A DNA stretch of 33,554 bases from Nostoc sp. FACHB-973 (GCF_014698115.1 NZ_JACJSJ010000094.1:1-33554); one strand, 5' to 3'. Shown: positions 25,877-33,263, counted from the stretch's first letter. The notes: generated from the letters alone by a model not told the origin. Made by a program: numbers and translations.

Positions 25877-27112
25877 ATGGCAGACCAAATGCAATGGGCA
25901 AACGCCCTATCAACCCATCATTCATTGGAAGCAGCAGTTACAGATGTGGTACAACGAGCTGTCTCGTCGTTAACAGCACCTGCGGATTTAGGGCTGGTCT
26001 TCATTTCGTCTGCTTTTACGAGTGAGTATTCTCGACTATTACCTTTGTTGGCTGAAAAACTTTCTGTGCGTGTGCTAATTGGCTGTAGTGGTGGAGGTGT
26101 AATTGGCACAACAGTTAGCGGAGAAACCCAAGAACTGGAAGCTGAACCAGCTATCAGTCTGACTTTAGCGCATCTTCCAGGGGTGGAGATTCAGGTATTT
26201 CATGTTGTTGCTGAAGAATTACCTGACTTGGACAGTTCACCTGATGCTTGGCTTGATTTGGTTGGTGTACCACCCTTCCCCACACCCCAGTTCATTTTGC
26301 TGTCTAGTTCCTTTGCCTCTGGAATCAACGATTTGTTGCAGGGGCTGGATTTTGCTTATCCAGGATCGGTAATAGTGGGGGGACAGGCTAGTGGTGGGGG
26401 TATGGGTGGTCGTGTTGCCCTGTTTTGTAAGGATGACTACGGCGATTTGGGTCAAAGCTTGTATCGTGAGGGGACTATTGGCATAGCTTTGACTGGCAAT
26501 ATTGTTTTGGAAACCATTGTCGCCCAAGGATGCCGACCCATTGGCAAACCGTTGCAAGTCACAAAAGCCGATCGCAATATTATTCTAGAGTTAGATGAGC
26601 AAGTACCTTTAGTAGTATTGCGAGATTTGATTGCCAGTCTCAGCGAAGAGGAACGGACTTTAGCACAACACTCTTTGTTTGTAGGTGTGGCAATGGATGA
26701 ATTTAAGCTAGCTTTACAACAGGGAGACTTTTTAATTCGCGGTATTCTTGGTGTAGATCCTACAGCAGGAGCGATCGCAATTGGCGATCGTGTTCGTCCC
26801 GGTCAAAGGCTGCAATTCCACCTCCGCGATGCTGAAGCCTCCGCCGAAGATTTAGAATTACTCCTCCAAAGCTATCAAGACCAACGAAACTCCGAACCCT
26901 CTGCCGTAGCTGCTTTGATGTTTGCCTGTCTGGGAAGAGGTGAAGGACTGTATGGTAAACCAAATTTTGATTCTGAACTATTTAGGCGCTACCTCAGTGA
27001 CATTCCTGTAGGCGGCTTTTTCTGTGGCGGTGAAATCGGCCCTGTTGGTGGCAGAACCTTCTTACACGCCTATACTTCAGCATTTGGAATTTGTCGGCAA
27101 AATCAGTTGTGA
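25877..27112 (+). CDS. FIST domain protein (FIST_N and FIST_C)
   Basis: A soluble protein of 411 residues with an N-terminal FIST domain (MQWANALSTHHSLEAAV..., then LVFISSAFTSEYSRLLPLL and VLIGCSGGGVIG) and a C-terminal FIST_C domain (FLIRGILGVDPTAGAIAIGD, VAALMFACLGRGEGLYG, ending GGEIGPVGGRTFLHAYTSAFGICR). FIST domains are predicted small-ligand sensors found alone or in signalling proteins. An upstream in-frame ATG at 25751 would add 42 low-complexity residues; I prefer the ATG at 25877 because the recognisable family sequence begins there, but the ribosome binding site is weak at both. It is convergent with the metallophosphoesterase gene. Its stop codon is the first base group of a heptamer array. 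Confidence 0.88.
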   Translation: MADQMQWANALSTHHSLEAAVTDVVQRAVSSLTAPADLGLVFISSAFTSEYSRLLPLLAEKLSVRVLIGCSGGGVIGTTVSGETQELEAEPAISLTLAHLPGVEIQVFHVVAEELPDLDSSPDAWLDLVGVPPFPTPQFILLSSSFASGINDLLQGLDFAYPGSVIVGGQASGGGMGGRVALFCKDDYGDLGQSLYREGTIGIALTGNIVLETIVAQGCRPIGKPLQVTKADRNIILELDEQVPLVVLRDLIASLSEEERTLAQHSLFVGVAMDEFKLALQQGDFLIRGILGVDPTAGAIAIGDRVRPGQRLQFHLRDAEASAEDLELLLQSYQDQRNSEPSAVAALMFACLGRGEGLYGKPNFDSELFRRYLSDIPVGGFFCGGEIGPVGGRTFLHAYTSAFGICRQNQL

Positions 27113-27191
27113 GTGGGGAGTGGGGAGTGGGGACGCGGGGAAAACCAATTCCCAATCCCCAATCTAAAATCTAAAATCTAAAATCCAAAAT
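27111..27191. repeat. Two heptamer arrays filling a convergent intergenic region
   Basis: gagtggg-type units (27111-27133) start inside the FIST stop codon and are followed by ctaaaat units (27163-27191) that end 4 bp before the metallophosphoesterase stop. Almost the whole 82-bp space between these convergent genes is tandem repeat. Confidence 0.88.
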
Positions 27192-27194
27192 TGC

Positions 27195-28316
27195 CTAACC
27201 CAGCAAAAGTGTACTGTTATTATCAATCAAGGTCAGAGTTCCACCAGTGGTGATACCTGAGTTTGGCTGTGATGCACTATATGTTTGAATGTAGTGCCGC
27301 ACTTCTAGCGGAAAATGAGGGTAGTCTAACATGGCATCGCCATCAGCAATAGTTGCCCAGAAGTCACGCAGACCAGGAGCTAATTCTTTTGCCTGTGATA
27401 ATGGTAAGTTTAAGGGAGAGTTAGTTAGTAGTTTGATTAAAAATGGGAAAGAGCGATCGCCCATCCACTGCCGTGATGACTGCTGCAAGTCGGGAAACTC
27501 CGGCACTGACTCTACCCTATGGGATAAAATTTGCAACCATTCCCCACCTTGGTTATCTCGATGAAACTCCAGCACCCGATAAGGGTGAGGATAACTAACT
27601 AAAGAACCAGTGGTAATATCATATACTCCGTCTGAGTAGGCAACATCCTGAACGTGCAAATGCCCGGTAAACACTAGTTTTACTCCGTAGCGCTTGAGCA
27701 ATTGCAACAATTCTGCTGAATTTGCCAACATATAGCGATTTGCCAGGGGGTGACGCGATTGATTGGGCAAATGCTCAACCACATTATGATGCACCATCAC
27801 CAAAATTAATTCATCAGCAGACGCCGCCAGCACTTCTTCTAACCAGCGTAGCTGTTTGGTATCCAAACATCCGACCTGCTCACCTTGGTCATTAAAGAAG
27901 TTAGAATTCAGTCCAATGAGTTTCACTCCAGGTAGCAACTGACGAATGTAGTAAATCTGTTGTGGATCTTCATAGCCACACTTAGTGTAATAGTAGGGAA
28001 AATCAGCAAAAGCAATTGATTGCTGGTCAGCCAACACTACAGGAACGTCGTGATTGCCAGGAACAACATAGACAGGAAAAGGTAGCTTGGCTAAGCGCTG
28101 TTGTAACCAAGCGTGATTTTCAGGTTCGCCGTGTTGGGTTAAATCTCCTGGCAATAACAGGAAATCTAAATTGAGTTGTGTTAAATGTTCTAGTACACTT
28201 TCAAAAGCCGAGATACTGACTTCCACGAGATGAAACCGACTAGGATGATTCCAGATTGTGTGGGGAAGTGCTAGGTGTAAGTCACTGACTACCGCAAAGC
28301 GAAAATTGAGAGTCAT
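27195..28316 (-). CDS. Calcineurin-like metallophosphoesterase
   Basis: A 373-residue soluble phosphoesterase with the complete two-metal motif set: DLH (D12, H14), GD (D58 in LLPGDLTQHGE), GNHD (87-90), the later VHHN motif, and GHLH. The arrangement is that of class III cyclic nucleotide phosphodiesterase (CpdA/Icc)-like enzymes, so cAMP or another phosphodiester is a possible substrate. The roughly 100 residues after the phosphoesterase fold (from about 270) are helical and not typical of CpdA, which weakens a precise call. It starts at ATG 28314-28316. It is divergent from trmB with a 260-bp spacer and convergent with the FIST gene. Confidence 0.92.
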   Translation of the reverse strand: MTLNFRFAVVSDLHLALPHTIWNHPSRFHLVEVSISAFESVLEHLTQLNLDFLLLPGDLTQHGEPENHAWLQQRLAKLPFPVYVVPGNHDVPVVLADQQSIAFADFPYYYTKCGYEDPQQIYYIRQLLPGVKLIGLNSNFFNDQGEQVGCLDTKQLRWLEEVLAASADELILVMVHHNVVEHLPNQSRHPLANRYMLANSAELLQLLKRYGVKLVFTGHLHVQDVAYSDGVYDITTGSLVSYPHPYRVLEFHRDNQGGEWLQILSHRVESVPEFPDLQQSSRQWMGDRSFPFLIKLLTNSPLNLPLSQAKELAPGLRDFWATIADGDAMLDYPHFPLEVRHYIQTYSASQPNSGITTGGTLTLIDNNSTLLLG

Positions 28317-28515
28317 CGATTTAGGAAAATGTTAAAAGTAGGAGCTAAAACAAGTCTTTTCCAAAAAGTATAACCCTTACTTTATATTCCTGCTCAGGAG
28401 TGCGATCGCTTAACATTTGTATACATTGAGCATCAATTACACGCTATAGTAACAATTGACTTCAAGACTTATGAGATGCATTCAATCTGCAAAAATCAAA
28501 AAAATTTGATTACTA

Positions 28516-28557
28516 AAAATTACGAATTACGAATTACGAATTACGAATTACGAATTA
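28516..28557. repeat. Heptamer tandem repeat (acgaatt)n upstream of trmB
   Basis: About five acgaatt units end six bases before the trmB Shine-Dalgarno sequence (28563-28568). The array therefore lies in the trmB 5' leader or promoter. The unit is the reverse complement of that at 24586-24622. Confidence 0.9.
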
Positions 28558-28576
28558 CAAATAAGGAGAATAAATT

Positions 28577-29224
28577 TTGGCAGCAGTCCGAGTCCGCCAA
28601 CATGTTAATCCACTTGCCCAAAAGTATCAAACACCAGTAAGTCCTCTTGACTGGGAGAAAGTTTATGCAAAGCCAAATCAATCACTACATCTAGATATTG
28701 GCTGCGCTAAGGGACAGTTTTTGTTGAATATGGCCAAGATAGAACCAAACTGGAATTTTCTCGGCTTGGAAATTCGGGAACCGCTGGTGGTGGAGGCGAA
28801 TAAGTTGCGTTCTAAGTTAGGTTTCACAAACCTGCACTACTTATTTTGTAATGTGAATAATTCCTTGGAATCGCTGTTATCTTCCCTGCCTCCAGGAAGT
28901 TTACAACGGGTGACAATTCAATTTCCCGATCCTTGGTTTAAAACCCGCCATGCTAAACGTCGTGTAGTCCAACCAGAACTGGTGGCAGAATTAGCTAATT
29001 ATCTTGCGGTTGGGGGAGTTGTATTTCTGCAATCAGATATGGAATTTGTCGCTGTGGAAATGCGCGATCGCTTTGCTGCCCATCCGGCTTATGAGAAAAT
29101 TGGTACAGGAGAATGGTTGCCTGAAAATCCCTTACCAGTCCCCACAGAACGGGAAATATATACTCAAAACAAGGGTGAACCTGTTTATCGAGCTTTGTTT
29201 GAAAAGATCAGAAATTCAGATTAG
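28577..29224 (+). CDS. trmB: tRNA (guanine-N7)-methyltransferase
   Basis: A 215-residue SAM-dependent enzyme that makes m7G46 in the variable loop of tRNAs. The SAM-binding motif is LDIGCAKGQFLL (about 37-48), E/R at LEIREPLV follows, and the TrmB signature is QFPDPWFKTRHAKRR (about 114-128). The C-terminal EREIYTQNKGEPVYRALFEK matches the tRNA-binding end. The start is TTG at 28577, supported by AAGGAG at 28563-28568 with 8-nt spacing and by the absence of a nearby in-frame ATG. Length is normal. It is monocistronic, followed by a hairpin at 29232-29266. Confidence 0.96.
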   Translation: MAAVRVRQHVNPLAQKYQTPVSPLDWEKVYAKPNQSLHLDIGCAKGQFLLNMAKIEPNWNFLGLEIREPLVVEANKLRSKLGFTNLHYLFCNVNNSLESLLSSLPPGSLQRVTIQFPDPWFKTRHAKRRVVQPELVAELANYLAVGGVVFLQSDMEFVAVEMRDRFAAHPAYEKIGTGEWLPENPLPVPTEREIYTQNKGEPVYRALFEKIRNSD

Positions 29225-29231
29225 TACACTG

Positions 29232-29266
29232 TGGTACAAGCTAGTTTAGCAGAGCTAGCTGTGCCA
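29232..29266 (+). terminator. Hairpin after trmB
   Basis: Arms 29232-29244 and 29255-29266 form a stem of about 12 bp with one bulge around a 10-nt loop, 8 bp after the trmB stop. No T-tract follows, so it may be a terminator of weak intrinsic type or a 3'-end stabiliser. Confidence 0.45.
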
Positions 29267-29667
29267 ACCTACAAATTGCTATACCTCATGTAATTGGGAA
29301 CTGCTATAGTACTTATAGACTTAAGTCTTACTTGCGATCTTGTAGTTAGACATTGCCCAGAGATTGGGAAAACTTTTGGGACTTAAATGTTTTATTAAGG
29401 GTCAAAAAATTAATAAAATATCTTCTAATAACTGCCGTCAAAGTTTTTGAATAGATTAATTTATAGATATCTAAGCTATAGAATGAAATACTTTTGATTA
29501 AAAACTGTCGATTTATTATTTAGTGACATAAAAGTTTTATTTCTGTCTAGTCGAAAATTTATAAAACATAGTTAAATCATTTGGCTGATGCCTAGAATAT
29601 AGACAGATTGGTGAATTACATTAATTTGTAATTAAGCCTATATCTTATATTTCTGAGGAAAAGCACA
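29267..29667. promoter_or_regulatory. Long leader region upstream of the RiPP-like cluster
   Basis: About 400 bp of AT-rich sequence without an ORF precede the first precursor gene. It contains a weak AT-only inverted repeat (ttttatta...taataaaa, about 29389-29420). The cluster promoter must lie here, since trmB ends in a hairpin. I could not place promoter boxes. GAGG at about 29656 is the ribosome binding site of the first peptide gene. Confidence 0.5.
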
Positions 29668-29904
29668 ATGGAAAGCAAAAATTCAAATATTCGATTGGAA
29701 ATTAACAATCTAATTGATGACGCTGTTAATAATGCAGTAGCACGACGGAACTTAGGTGAGGATTCAGAAGATGTTTTGCTAAGTCTGTCTGATGAAGAAA
29801 CGACAAACGTTGCAGGTGGTCTTGCAAGTGCTTCTCTTGTGAGATTCCCGATTATTTGTGGATTGATTGCACTACCACAGATCGAGAAAACATCGTTTTA
29901 TTAA
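29668..29904 (+). CDS. Precursor peptide 1 with double-glycine leader (RiPP-like)
   Basis: A 78-residue peptide with a 51-residue acidic helical leader ending NVAGG (GG at 50-51) and a 27-residue core starting LASASLV and ending IEKTSFY. The leader segment before GG is 22/42 identical by eye to that of the peptide at 30508-30732, while the cores are unrelated, the usual pattern for RiPP or bacteriocin precursors cut by a C39-type peptidase. The core contains S54, S56, T75 and S76 as possible dehydration sites and one cysteine (C64), enough for at most one (methyl)lanthionine ring. It is hydrophobic (FPIICGLIALP). The start has GAGG about 9 nt upstream. The downstream kinase and HopA1-like genes suggest Ser/Thr modification. 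An unmodified cyanobacterial bacteriocin (CTB-like) is the alternative. Confidence 0.85.
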   Translation: MESKNSNIRLEINNLIDDAVNNAVARRNLGEDSEDVLLSLSDEETTNVAGGLASASLVRFPIICGLIALPQIEKTSFY

Positions 29905-29951
29905 ATTAGCAATCAATATTAAACTCTTGCACATTTAATTTGCTTATTTAG

Positions 29952-30000
29952 GTTGATGGAGAAGAGTTTGACGAGAAACTAGCTGTAAATCTCCATCAGC
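29952..30000 (+). other. Intercistronic hairpin (possible attenuator or processing site)
   Basis: Arms 29952-29962 and 29990-30000 pair over 11 bp with one G-T pair. Inside the loop a second 5-bp stem forms (29965-29969 with 29976-29980). It lies between precursor 1 and the Cys-rich gene and has no T-tract, so partial termination or RNA processing that favours precursor mRNA is plausible. Confidence 0.5.
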
Positions 30001-30031
30001 TTAAAAATAAAATTCACTATAGGTTTAATTT

Positions 30032-30469
30032 ATGGAAGACATCGCTACAGAAAAGACTACACTTTGTCCTAGTGCCAGACCAGAATGGCAGGACAGCGTT
30101 GTTTTCGGCGTCATCAGTGGCACAGTCACAGAACCCCGCGTAGCTTATCTCAAGCAGCCACAACCCGTCACAGATGAACTGATAGCAAAAGCTAGTCCAG
30201 TGACACCCACTGAGATTTTTCGGACGGCGGCACCCTGTGCAACCAAGAGTTGCCAACATTTTGATGGCAAAGATTGTCGTCTGGCAATGCGAGTTGTAGA
30301 AAACTTGCCAAAGGTAGTAGAGGAACTGCCGCCTTGTTCCATACGCCGAGACTGCCAATGGTGGCAGCAGGAAGGCAAGGCAGCTTGTATGCGTTGTCCA
30401 CAAGTGATTACAGATAATTACAACGCCTCTGAATTACTAGTGAAAGTAGCCACACCAACTGTTAGTTAA
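30032..30469 (+). CDS. Eight-cysteine protein within the RiPP-like cluster
   Basis: A 145-residue soluble protein with eight cysteines: C12, then C69-x4-C74-x7-C82, then C102-x5-C108-x10-C119-x2-C122. The last seven form two clusters that could bind a metal or an iron-sulphur centre. The N-terminal part (WQDSVVFGVISGTVTEPRVAYLKQPQPVTDELI) looks like a folded beta-region. I do not recognise a named family. The plus-strand frame is preferred over three overlapping minus-strand frames because it sits in line between two precursor genes with short gaps and has conserved-looking Cys spacing. It could be a precursor-binding, redox or iron-sulphur accessory protein; none of this is shown by sequence. 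Confidence 0.8.
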   Translation: MEDIATEKTTLCPSARPEWQDSVVFGVISGTVTEPRVAYLKQPQPVTDELIAKASPVTPTEIFRTAAPCATKSCQHFDGKDCRLAMRVVENLPKVVEELPPCSIRRDCQWWQQEGKAACMRCPQVITDNYNASELLVKVATPTVS

Positions 30470-30507
30470 ACAAAACCAGAAAGTTTATTTAAGTTAAGGA
30501 GAAAATC

Positions 30508-30732
30508 ATGTCAATGAACATTCATCAGAAACATCTTACAAATCAAATTGAAATTAGCAACTTGATTGAAGAAGCAGTTGTGAATGCATCTGCCAGACGA
30601 AACCAAGTTTTAGATACACAAGAGGTACTGTCAGAATTATCTGAAGACGAACAGAAAAACATTACGGGTGGTGGAGTAGCAAGAGATGTGATAGATACAA
30701 TAATTCGCATTGGTGGCTATCTACTGGGTTAG
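30508..30732 (+). CDS. Precursor peptide 2 with double-glycine leader (RiPP-like)
   Basis: A 74-residue peptide with a 55-residue leader ending NITGG (GG at 54-55) and a 19-residue core starting GVARDVID and ending GGYLLG. The leader shares 22/42 residues with precursor 1, including the blocks NLI, ARRN and the acidic LSxxE before GG. The core has no Ser and no Cys and one Thr (T64), so a lanthionine cannot form within it; dehydration of T64 to dehydrobutyrine is the only dehydration possible. The core could form an amphipathic helix. It has a strong AAGGAG (30498-30503) 6 nt before ATG. It is probably co-transcribed with the 145-aa gene 38 bp upstream. It may work as the second peptide of a two-component bacteriocin. 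Confidence 0.85.
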   Translation: MSMNIHQKHLTNQIEISNLIEEAVVNASARRNQVLDTQEVLSELSEDEQKNITGGGVARDVIDTIIRIGGYLLG

Positions 30733-30840
30733 TGCTGCTGCACGTAATTCGTAAGTTCTATACCGCAGACATTTGATTAATTTGTAATGGATATTTTAGT
30801 GATATCGTGCAGTACTAGTTTTCAGAATCCTTGCGGAAAC

Positions 30841-30871
30841 AGCTTGTGGTAGTAACTCAACTACCACAGCT
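30841..30871 (+). other. Hairpin between precursor 2 and the kinase gene
   Basis: gtggtagt (30846-30853) pairs perfectly with actaccac (30860-30867), and agct/agct extends the stem past a bulged T; a 6-nt loop and short ttct follow. It falls within a possible TTG-started N-terminal extension of the kinase gene, which supports the later ATG. Partial termination here would keep enzyme levels below peptide levels. Confidence 0.5.
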
Positions 30872-30908
30872 TTCTCTAGATCAAAATTCGGTGATACATT
30901 TAAAGCTT

Positions 30909-32069
30909 ATGACATTTATCTTAAACTCTCATAATGTTGTTGATTATTTAGTTGAGCAAGGCTTATGTCAGCAGTCTGATAAACTACTGATTACAGTGGA
31001 ACCAATTGCAGCAAAAAACTTTAATTTATTAATAAATTTACCAGGCGATCGCAAACTTCTAATCAAGCAAGAACGACATAATCAACAAGGCCAAGCAACT
31101 GGTGAATTTTTCGGCGAGTGGCGAATTCAAGAATTCTTCCAAGGATTTGCGAATTTAGCACACCATCGCCCATTTTTGCCAGAAGTATTGCATTTTGATG
31201 CGGAAAATTCCATTATTATTTTCACATACCTAGATGACTATCGAGATTTAATAGATTTCTATAGCAAAGAAAATAGCTTTTCTCCAGAAATTGCTACGGC
31301 GATCGGCAAGTTTATAGCGACTATTCATCGTGATACTTTCAACAATCAAGAGTATAATAATTTCTTTTCTGCAAACGCGAATAATCTCATAGTTAATCAG
31401 ATATCGTATTTGATTGAGAAATTAGAAAGGATAGAGCCAGAGGTTTTTGGTTTAGTGCCTAATGATGGTTTAAAATTCTTTGCACTGTATCAAAGATATG
31501 ATAGTTTAGGAAAGGCGATCGCCGAATTGGGTAATGCTGTAATTCCTTGTTGTCTAACCCACAATGACCTCAAACTAAATAATATTCTCCTGCAAAAAAA
31601 TTGGCAAAATTCAAGCAATAATATTATACGCCTAATTGATTGGGAACGCTCTAATTGGGGAGATCCAGCTTTTGATTTAGGCATACTTATCAGCAGCTAT
31701 GTGCAAATCTGGTTAAATAGCTTAGTTATTAGTAATTCTTTAAGTATTGAAGAATCTTTGCGCTTAGCAATAACGCCTTTAGAAAAACTTCAGCCTTCAA
31801 TTGGTAGATTAACCCAAACTTACTTAAACACTTTTCCCGAAATTATAGAACACCGTCCAGATTTTTTGCTGCGGGTAGTGCAATTTGTAGGTTTTGCCTT
31901 AATTCAACACATTCAAGCTGTAATTCAGTATCAAAAGTCTTTTGGAAACACAGAGATTGCCATGCTTCAGGTTGCGAAAACATTATTATGTCGTCCTGAA
32001 GAATCAAGACCAACAATTTTTGGTAGTGCAGCTGTTGAATTAACTCGCCTTCATGCTTCTGTTGCTTAA
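30909..32069 (+). CDS. APH-fold kinase, probable RiPP Ser/Thr kinase
   Basis: A 386-residue protein with the aminoglycoside phosphotransferase fold. Numbered from ATG 30909, a candidate nucleotide-binding Lys is K53 (LLIKQE), the catalytic loop is HNDLKLNN (H218, D220, N225) and the metal-binding loop is DWERSNWGDPAFDLG (D244). A TTG at 30831 would add 26 residues, but they overlap a hairpin and do not look protein-like, so the ATG is preferred. The next gene, 22 bp downstream, is HopA1-like. Separate APH-type kinases paired with HopA1-like proteins act in class V lanthipeptides (LxmK, CaoK) and thioamitides (TvaC), where they phosphorylate Ser/Thr of the precursor. That role is inferred here from the pairing and the two adjacent leader peptides. 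Antibiotic resistance or choline/ethanolamine-type kinase activity are alternatives. Confidence 0.9.
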   Translation: MTFILNSHNVVDYLVEQGLCQQSDKLLITVEPIAAKNFNLLINLPGDRKLLIKQERHNQQGQATGEFFGEWRIQEFFQGFANLAHHRPFLPEVLHFDAENSIIIFTYLDDYRDLIDFYSKENSFSPEIATAIGKFIATIHRDTFNNQEYNNFFSANANNLIVNQISYLIEKLERIEPEVFGLVPNDGLKFFALYQRYDSLGKAIAELGNAVIPCCLTHNDLKLNNILLQKNWQNSSNNIIRLIDWERSNWGDPAFDLGILISSYVQIWLNSLVISNSLSIEESLRLAITPLEKLQPSIGRLTQTYLNTFPEIIEHRPDFLLRVVQFVGFALIQHIQAVIQYQKSFGNTEIAMLQVAKTLLCRPEESRPTIFGSAAVELTRLHASVA

Positions 32070-32091
32070 TATATTTTGTCACCACTCAACT

Positions 32092-33201
32092 ATGATGTCA
32101 TTATTAAATTCTACTCAATCACAGCCCTTAACTGGACGATTCCCGGAAGTTTTAGAAGATATTGTTCACAACATTGAGATTCGATCTGATTTCTCAATTC
32201 GTCATCCAGATTACAAACCCTTGGAATTACCATCAGAAGCGGTTAGTCGTTTCCAGAAAATTCCCAAGCAGATGCAGCAGAAATATTTAACTCTGCAACT
32301 ACGGAGTTTTCTATATGGTATCTATTACAACGGTTCAATGCGAAGTGCCCTAGCACTCGATGGAGAGGAAAAGAGTTTACCCCTTGATTTGGAGAATAAT
32401 ACCATCTTAGGGGTAGATGTAGGATTTTATGAACGATTACATGAAAGTAATTATGGAGAGGGATATTTTGACCCTAATTGGTCTGTTGTCAGAAAAGAAC
32501 CTGATGACACTTTAGTAGTAAATAAGAGTGGTTTAAGACTATATGTTCAGCCAGATAAGCATCTTCAAACTCTCGATAAACCAGCCGTAGTTGGTGATAA
32601 CATCTCTATTAAAATGCCCAAAAATCGGGTACAAAATGGCTTTTATATGGCGGTTAGCAATGTAGGTTTCAATCATATTGATGACACAAATAATCACCTT
32701 GAAACAGTGCGAATCTATTTCAATATAACTCCTGAAGGTGCTGTTGCAGTCATGAGTCATCTGACACAACAGTTGAATAGGTTAGCGATTCCTTTCAGTT
32801 TTAAGGTCTTGTACAATCCTAAGGAATACCAACGCTATGATTCCGGAGTGCTTTACTTTCATAAGAGAGACTATGAACTAGTTAAGCAAGTTTTAAAAAC
32901 TCTTTATCAAGAATATAAATCAATTTTTAAAGCACAAATTCCTCTATTCACCAAACATCTAGCACCTGGATTAGGCTTAGCAGAAGAACCAGACCAAAAG
33001 TATGGTAATCAGGAAAGTTTTGGCATGAATCGCTGTCAAATTGTGGCAAATGGTTTGCTGACAGCTTGGAATCAAAGTGATGACTCACCACAGGAGCGAA
33101 AACGAGCTATACTTGATAAATTTTCTCTTTTAGACATCAGCTTAGATCGTATATACTTGAATTCTAAATCTAAAGATATTTACGAACTTTTTGATATATA
33201 G
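32092..33201 (+). CDS. HopA1-like protein, probable RiPP phospho-Ser/Thr lyase
   Basis: A protein of 369 residues of the HopA1-like family, named after a Pseudomonas effector but common in cyanobacteria and actinobacteria without type III secretion. Recognisable stretches are QLRSFLYGIYYNGS, then GVDVGFYERLHESNYGEGYFDP and WSVVRKEPDDTLVVNKSGLRLYV, with a later LETVRIYFNITPEGAVAVM. The ATG pair at 32092/32095 is chosen over an ATG at 32053 that overlaps the kinase gene and adds a Leu/His-rich stretch. In class V lanthipeptides (LxmY, CaoY) and thioamitides (TvaD) the HopA1-like partner acts with the APH-type kinase in dehydration of Ser/Thr. Elimination of phosphate is therefore the inferred reaction. 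It is the last gene before the terminator at 33264. Confidence 0.9.
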   Translation: MMSLLNSTQSQPLTGRFPEVLEDIVHNIEIRSDFSIRHPDYKPLELPSEAVSRFQKIPKQMQQKYLTLQLRSFLYGIYYNGSMRSALALDGEEKSLPLDLENNTILGVDVGFYERLHESNYGEGYFDPNWSVVRKEPDDTLVVNKSGLRLYVQPDKHLQTLDKPAVVGDNISIKMPKNRVQNGFYMAVSNVGFNHIDDTNNHLETVRIYFNITPEGAVAVMSHLTQQLNRLAIPFSFKVLYNPKEYQRYDSGVLYFHKRDYELVKQVLKTLYQEYKSIFKAQIPLFTKHLAPGLGLAEEPDQKYGNQESFGMNRCQIVANGLLTAWNQSDDSPQERKRAILDKFSLLDISLDRIYLNSKSKDIYELFDI

Positions 33202-33263
33202 GACTTATATTTTATTGTTTAAAAAATTCGTGAGACTATACAATTTATATTTGATTTTTATCC

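Noticed and set aside
30017..30403. Three overlapping minus-strand ORFs across the eight-Cys gene
   Set aside because: They lie antisense to a plus-strand frame in line with the cluster and have no ribosome binding site.
30909..32069. Aminoglycoside resistance gene
   Set aside because: The APH fold covers many kinases; the HopA1-like neighbour and two leader peptides favour a peptide-modifying kinase.
32092..33201. Type III secretion effector
   Set aside because: No secretion genes are present, and HopA1-like proteins occur in many non-pathogens; the name reflects the first member only.
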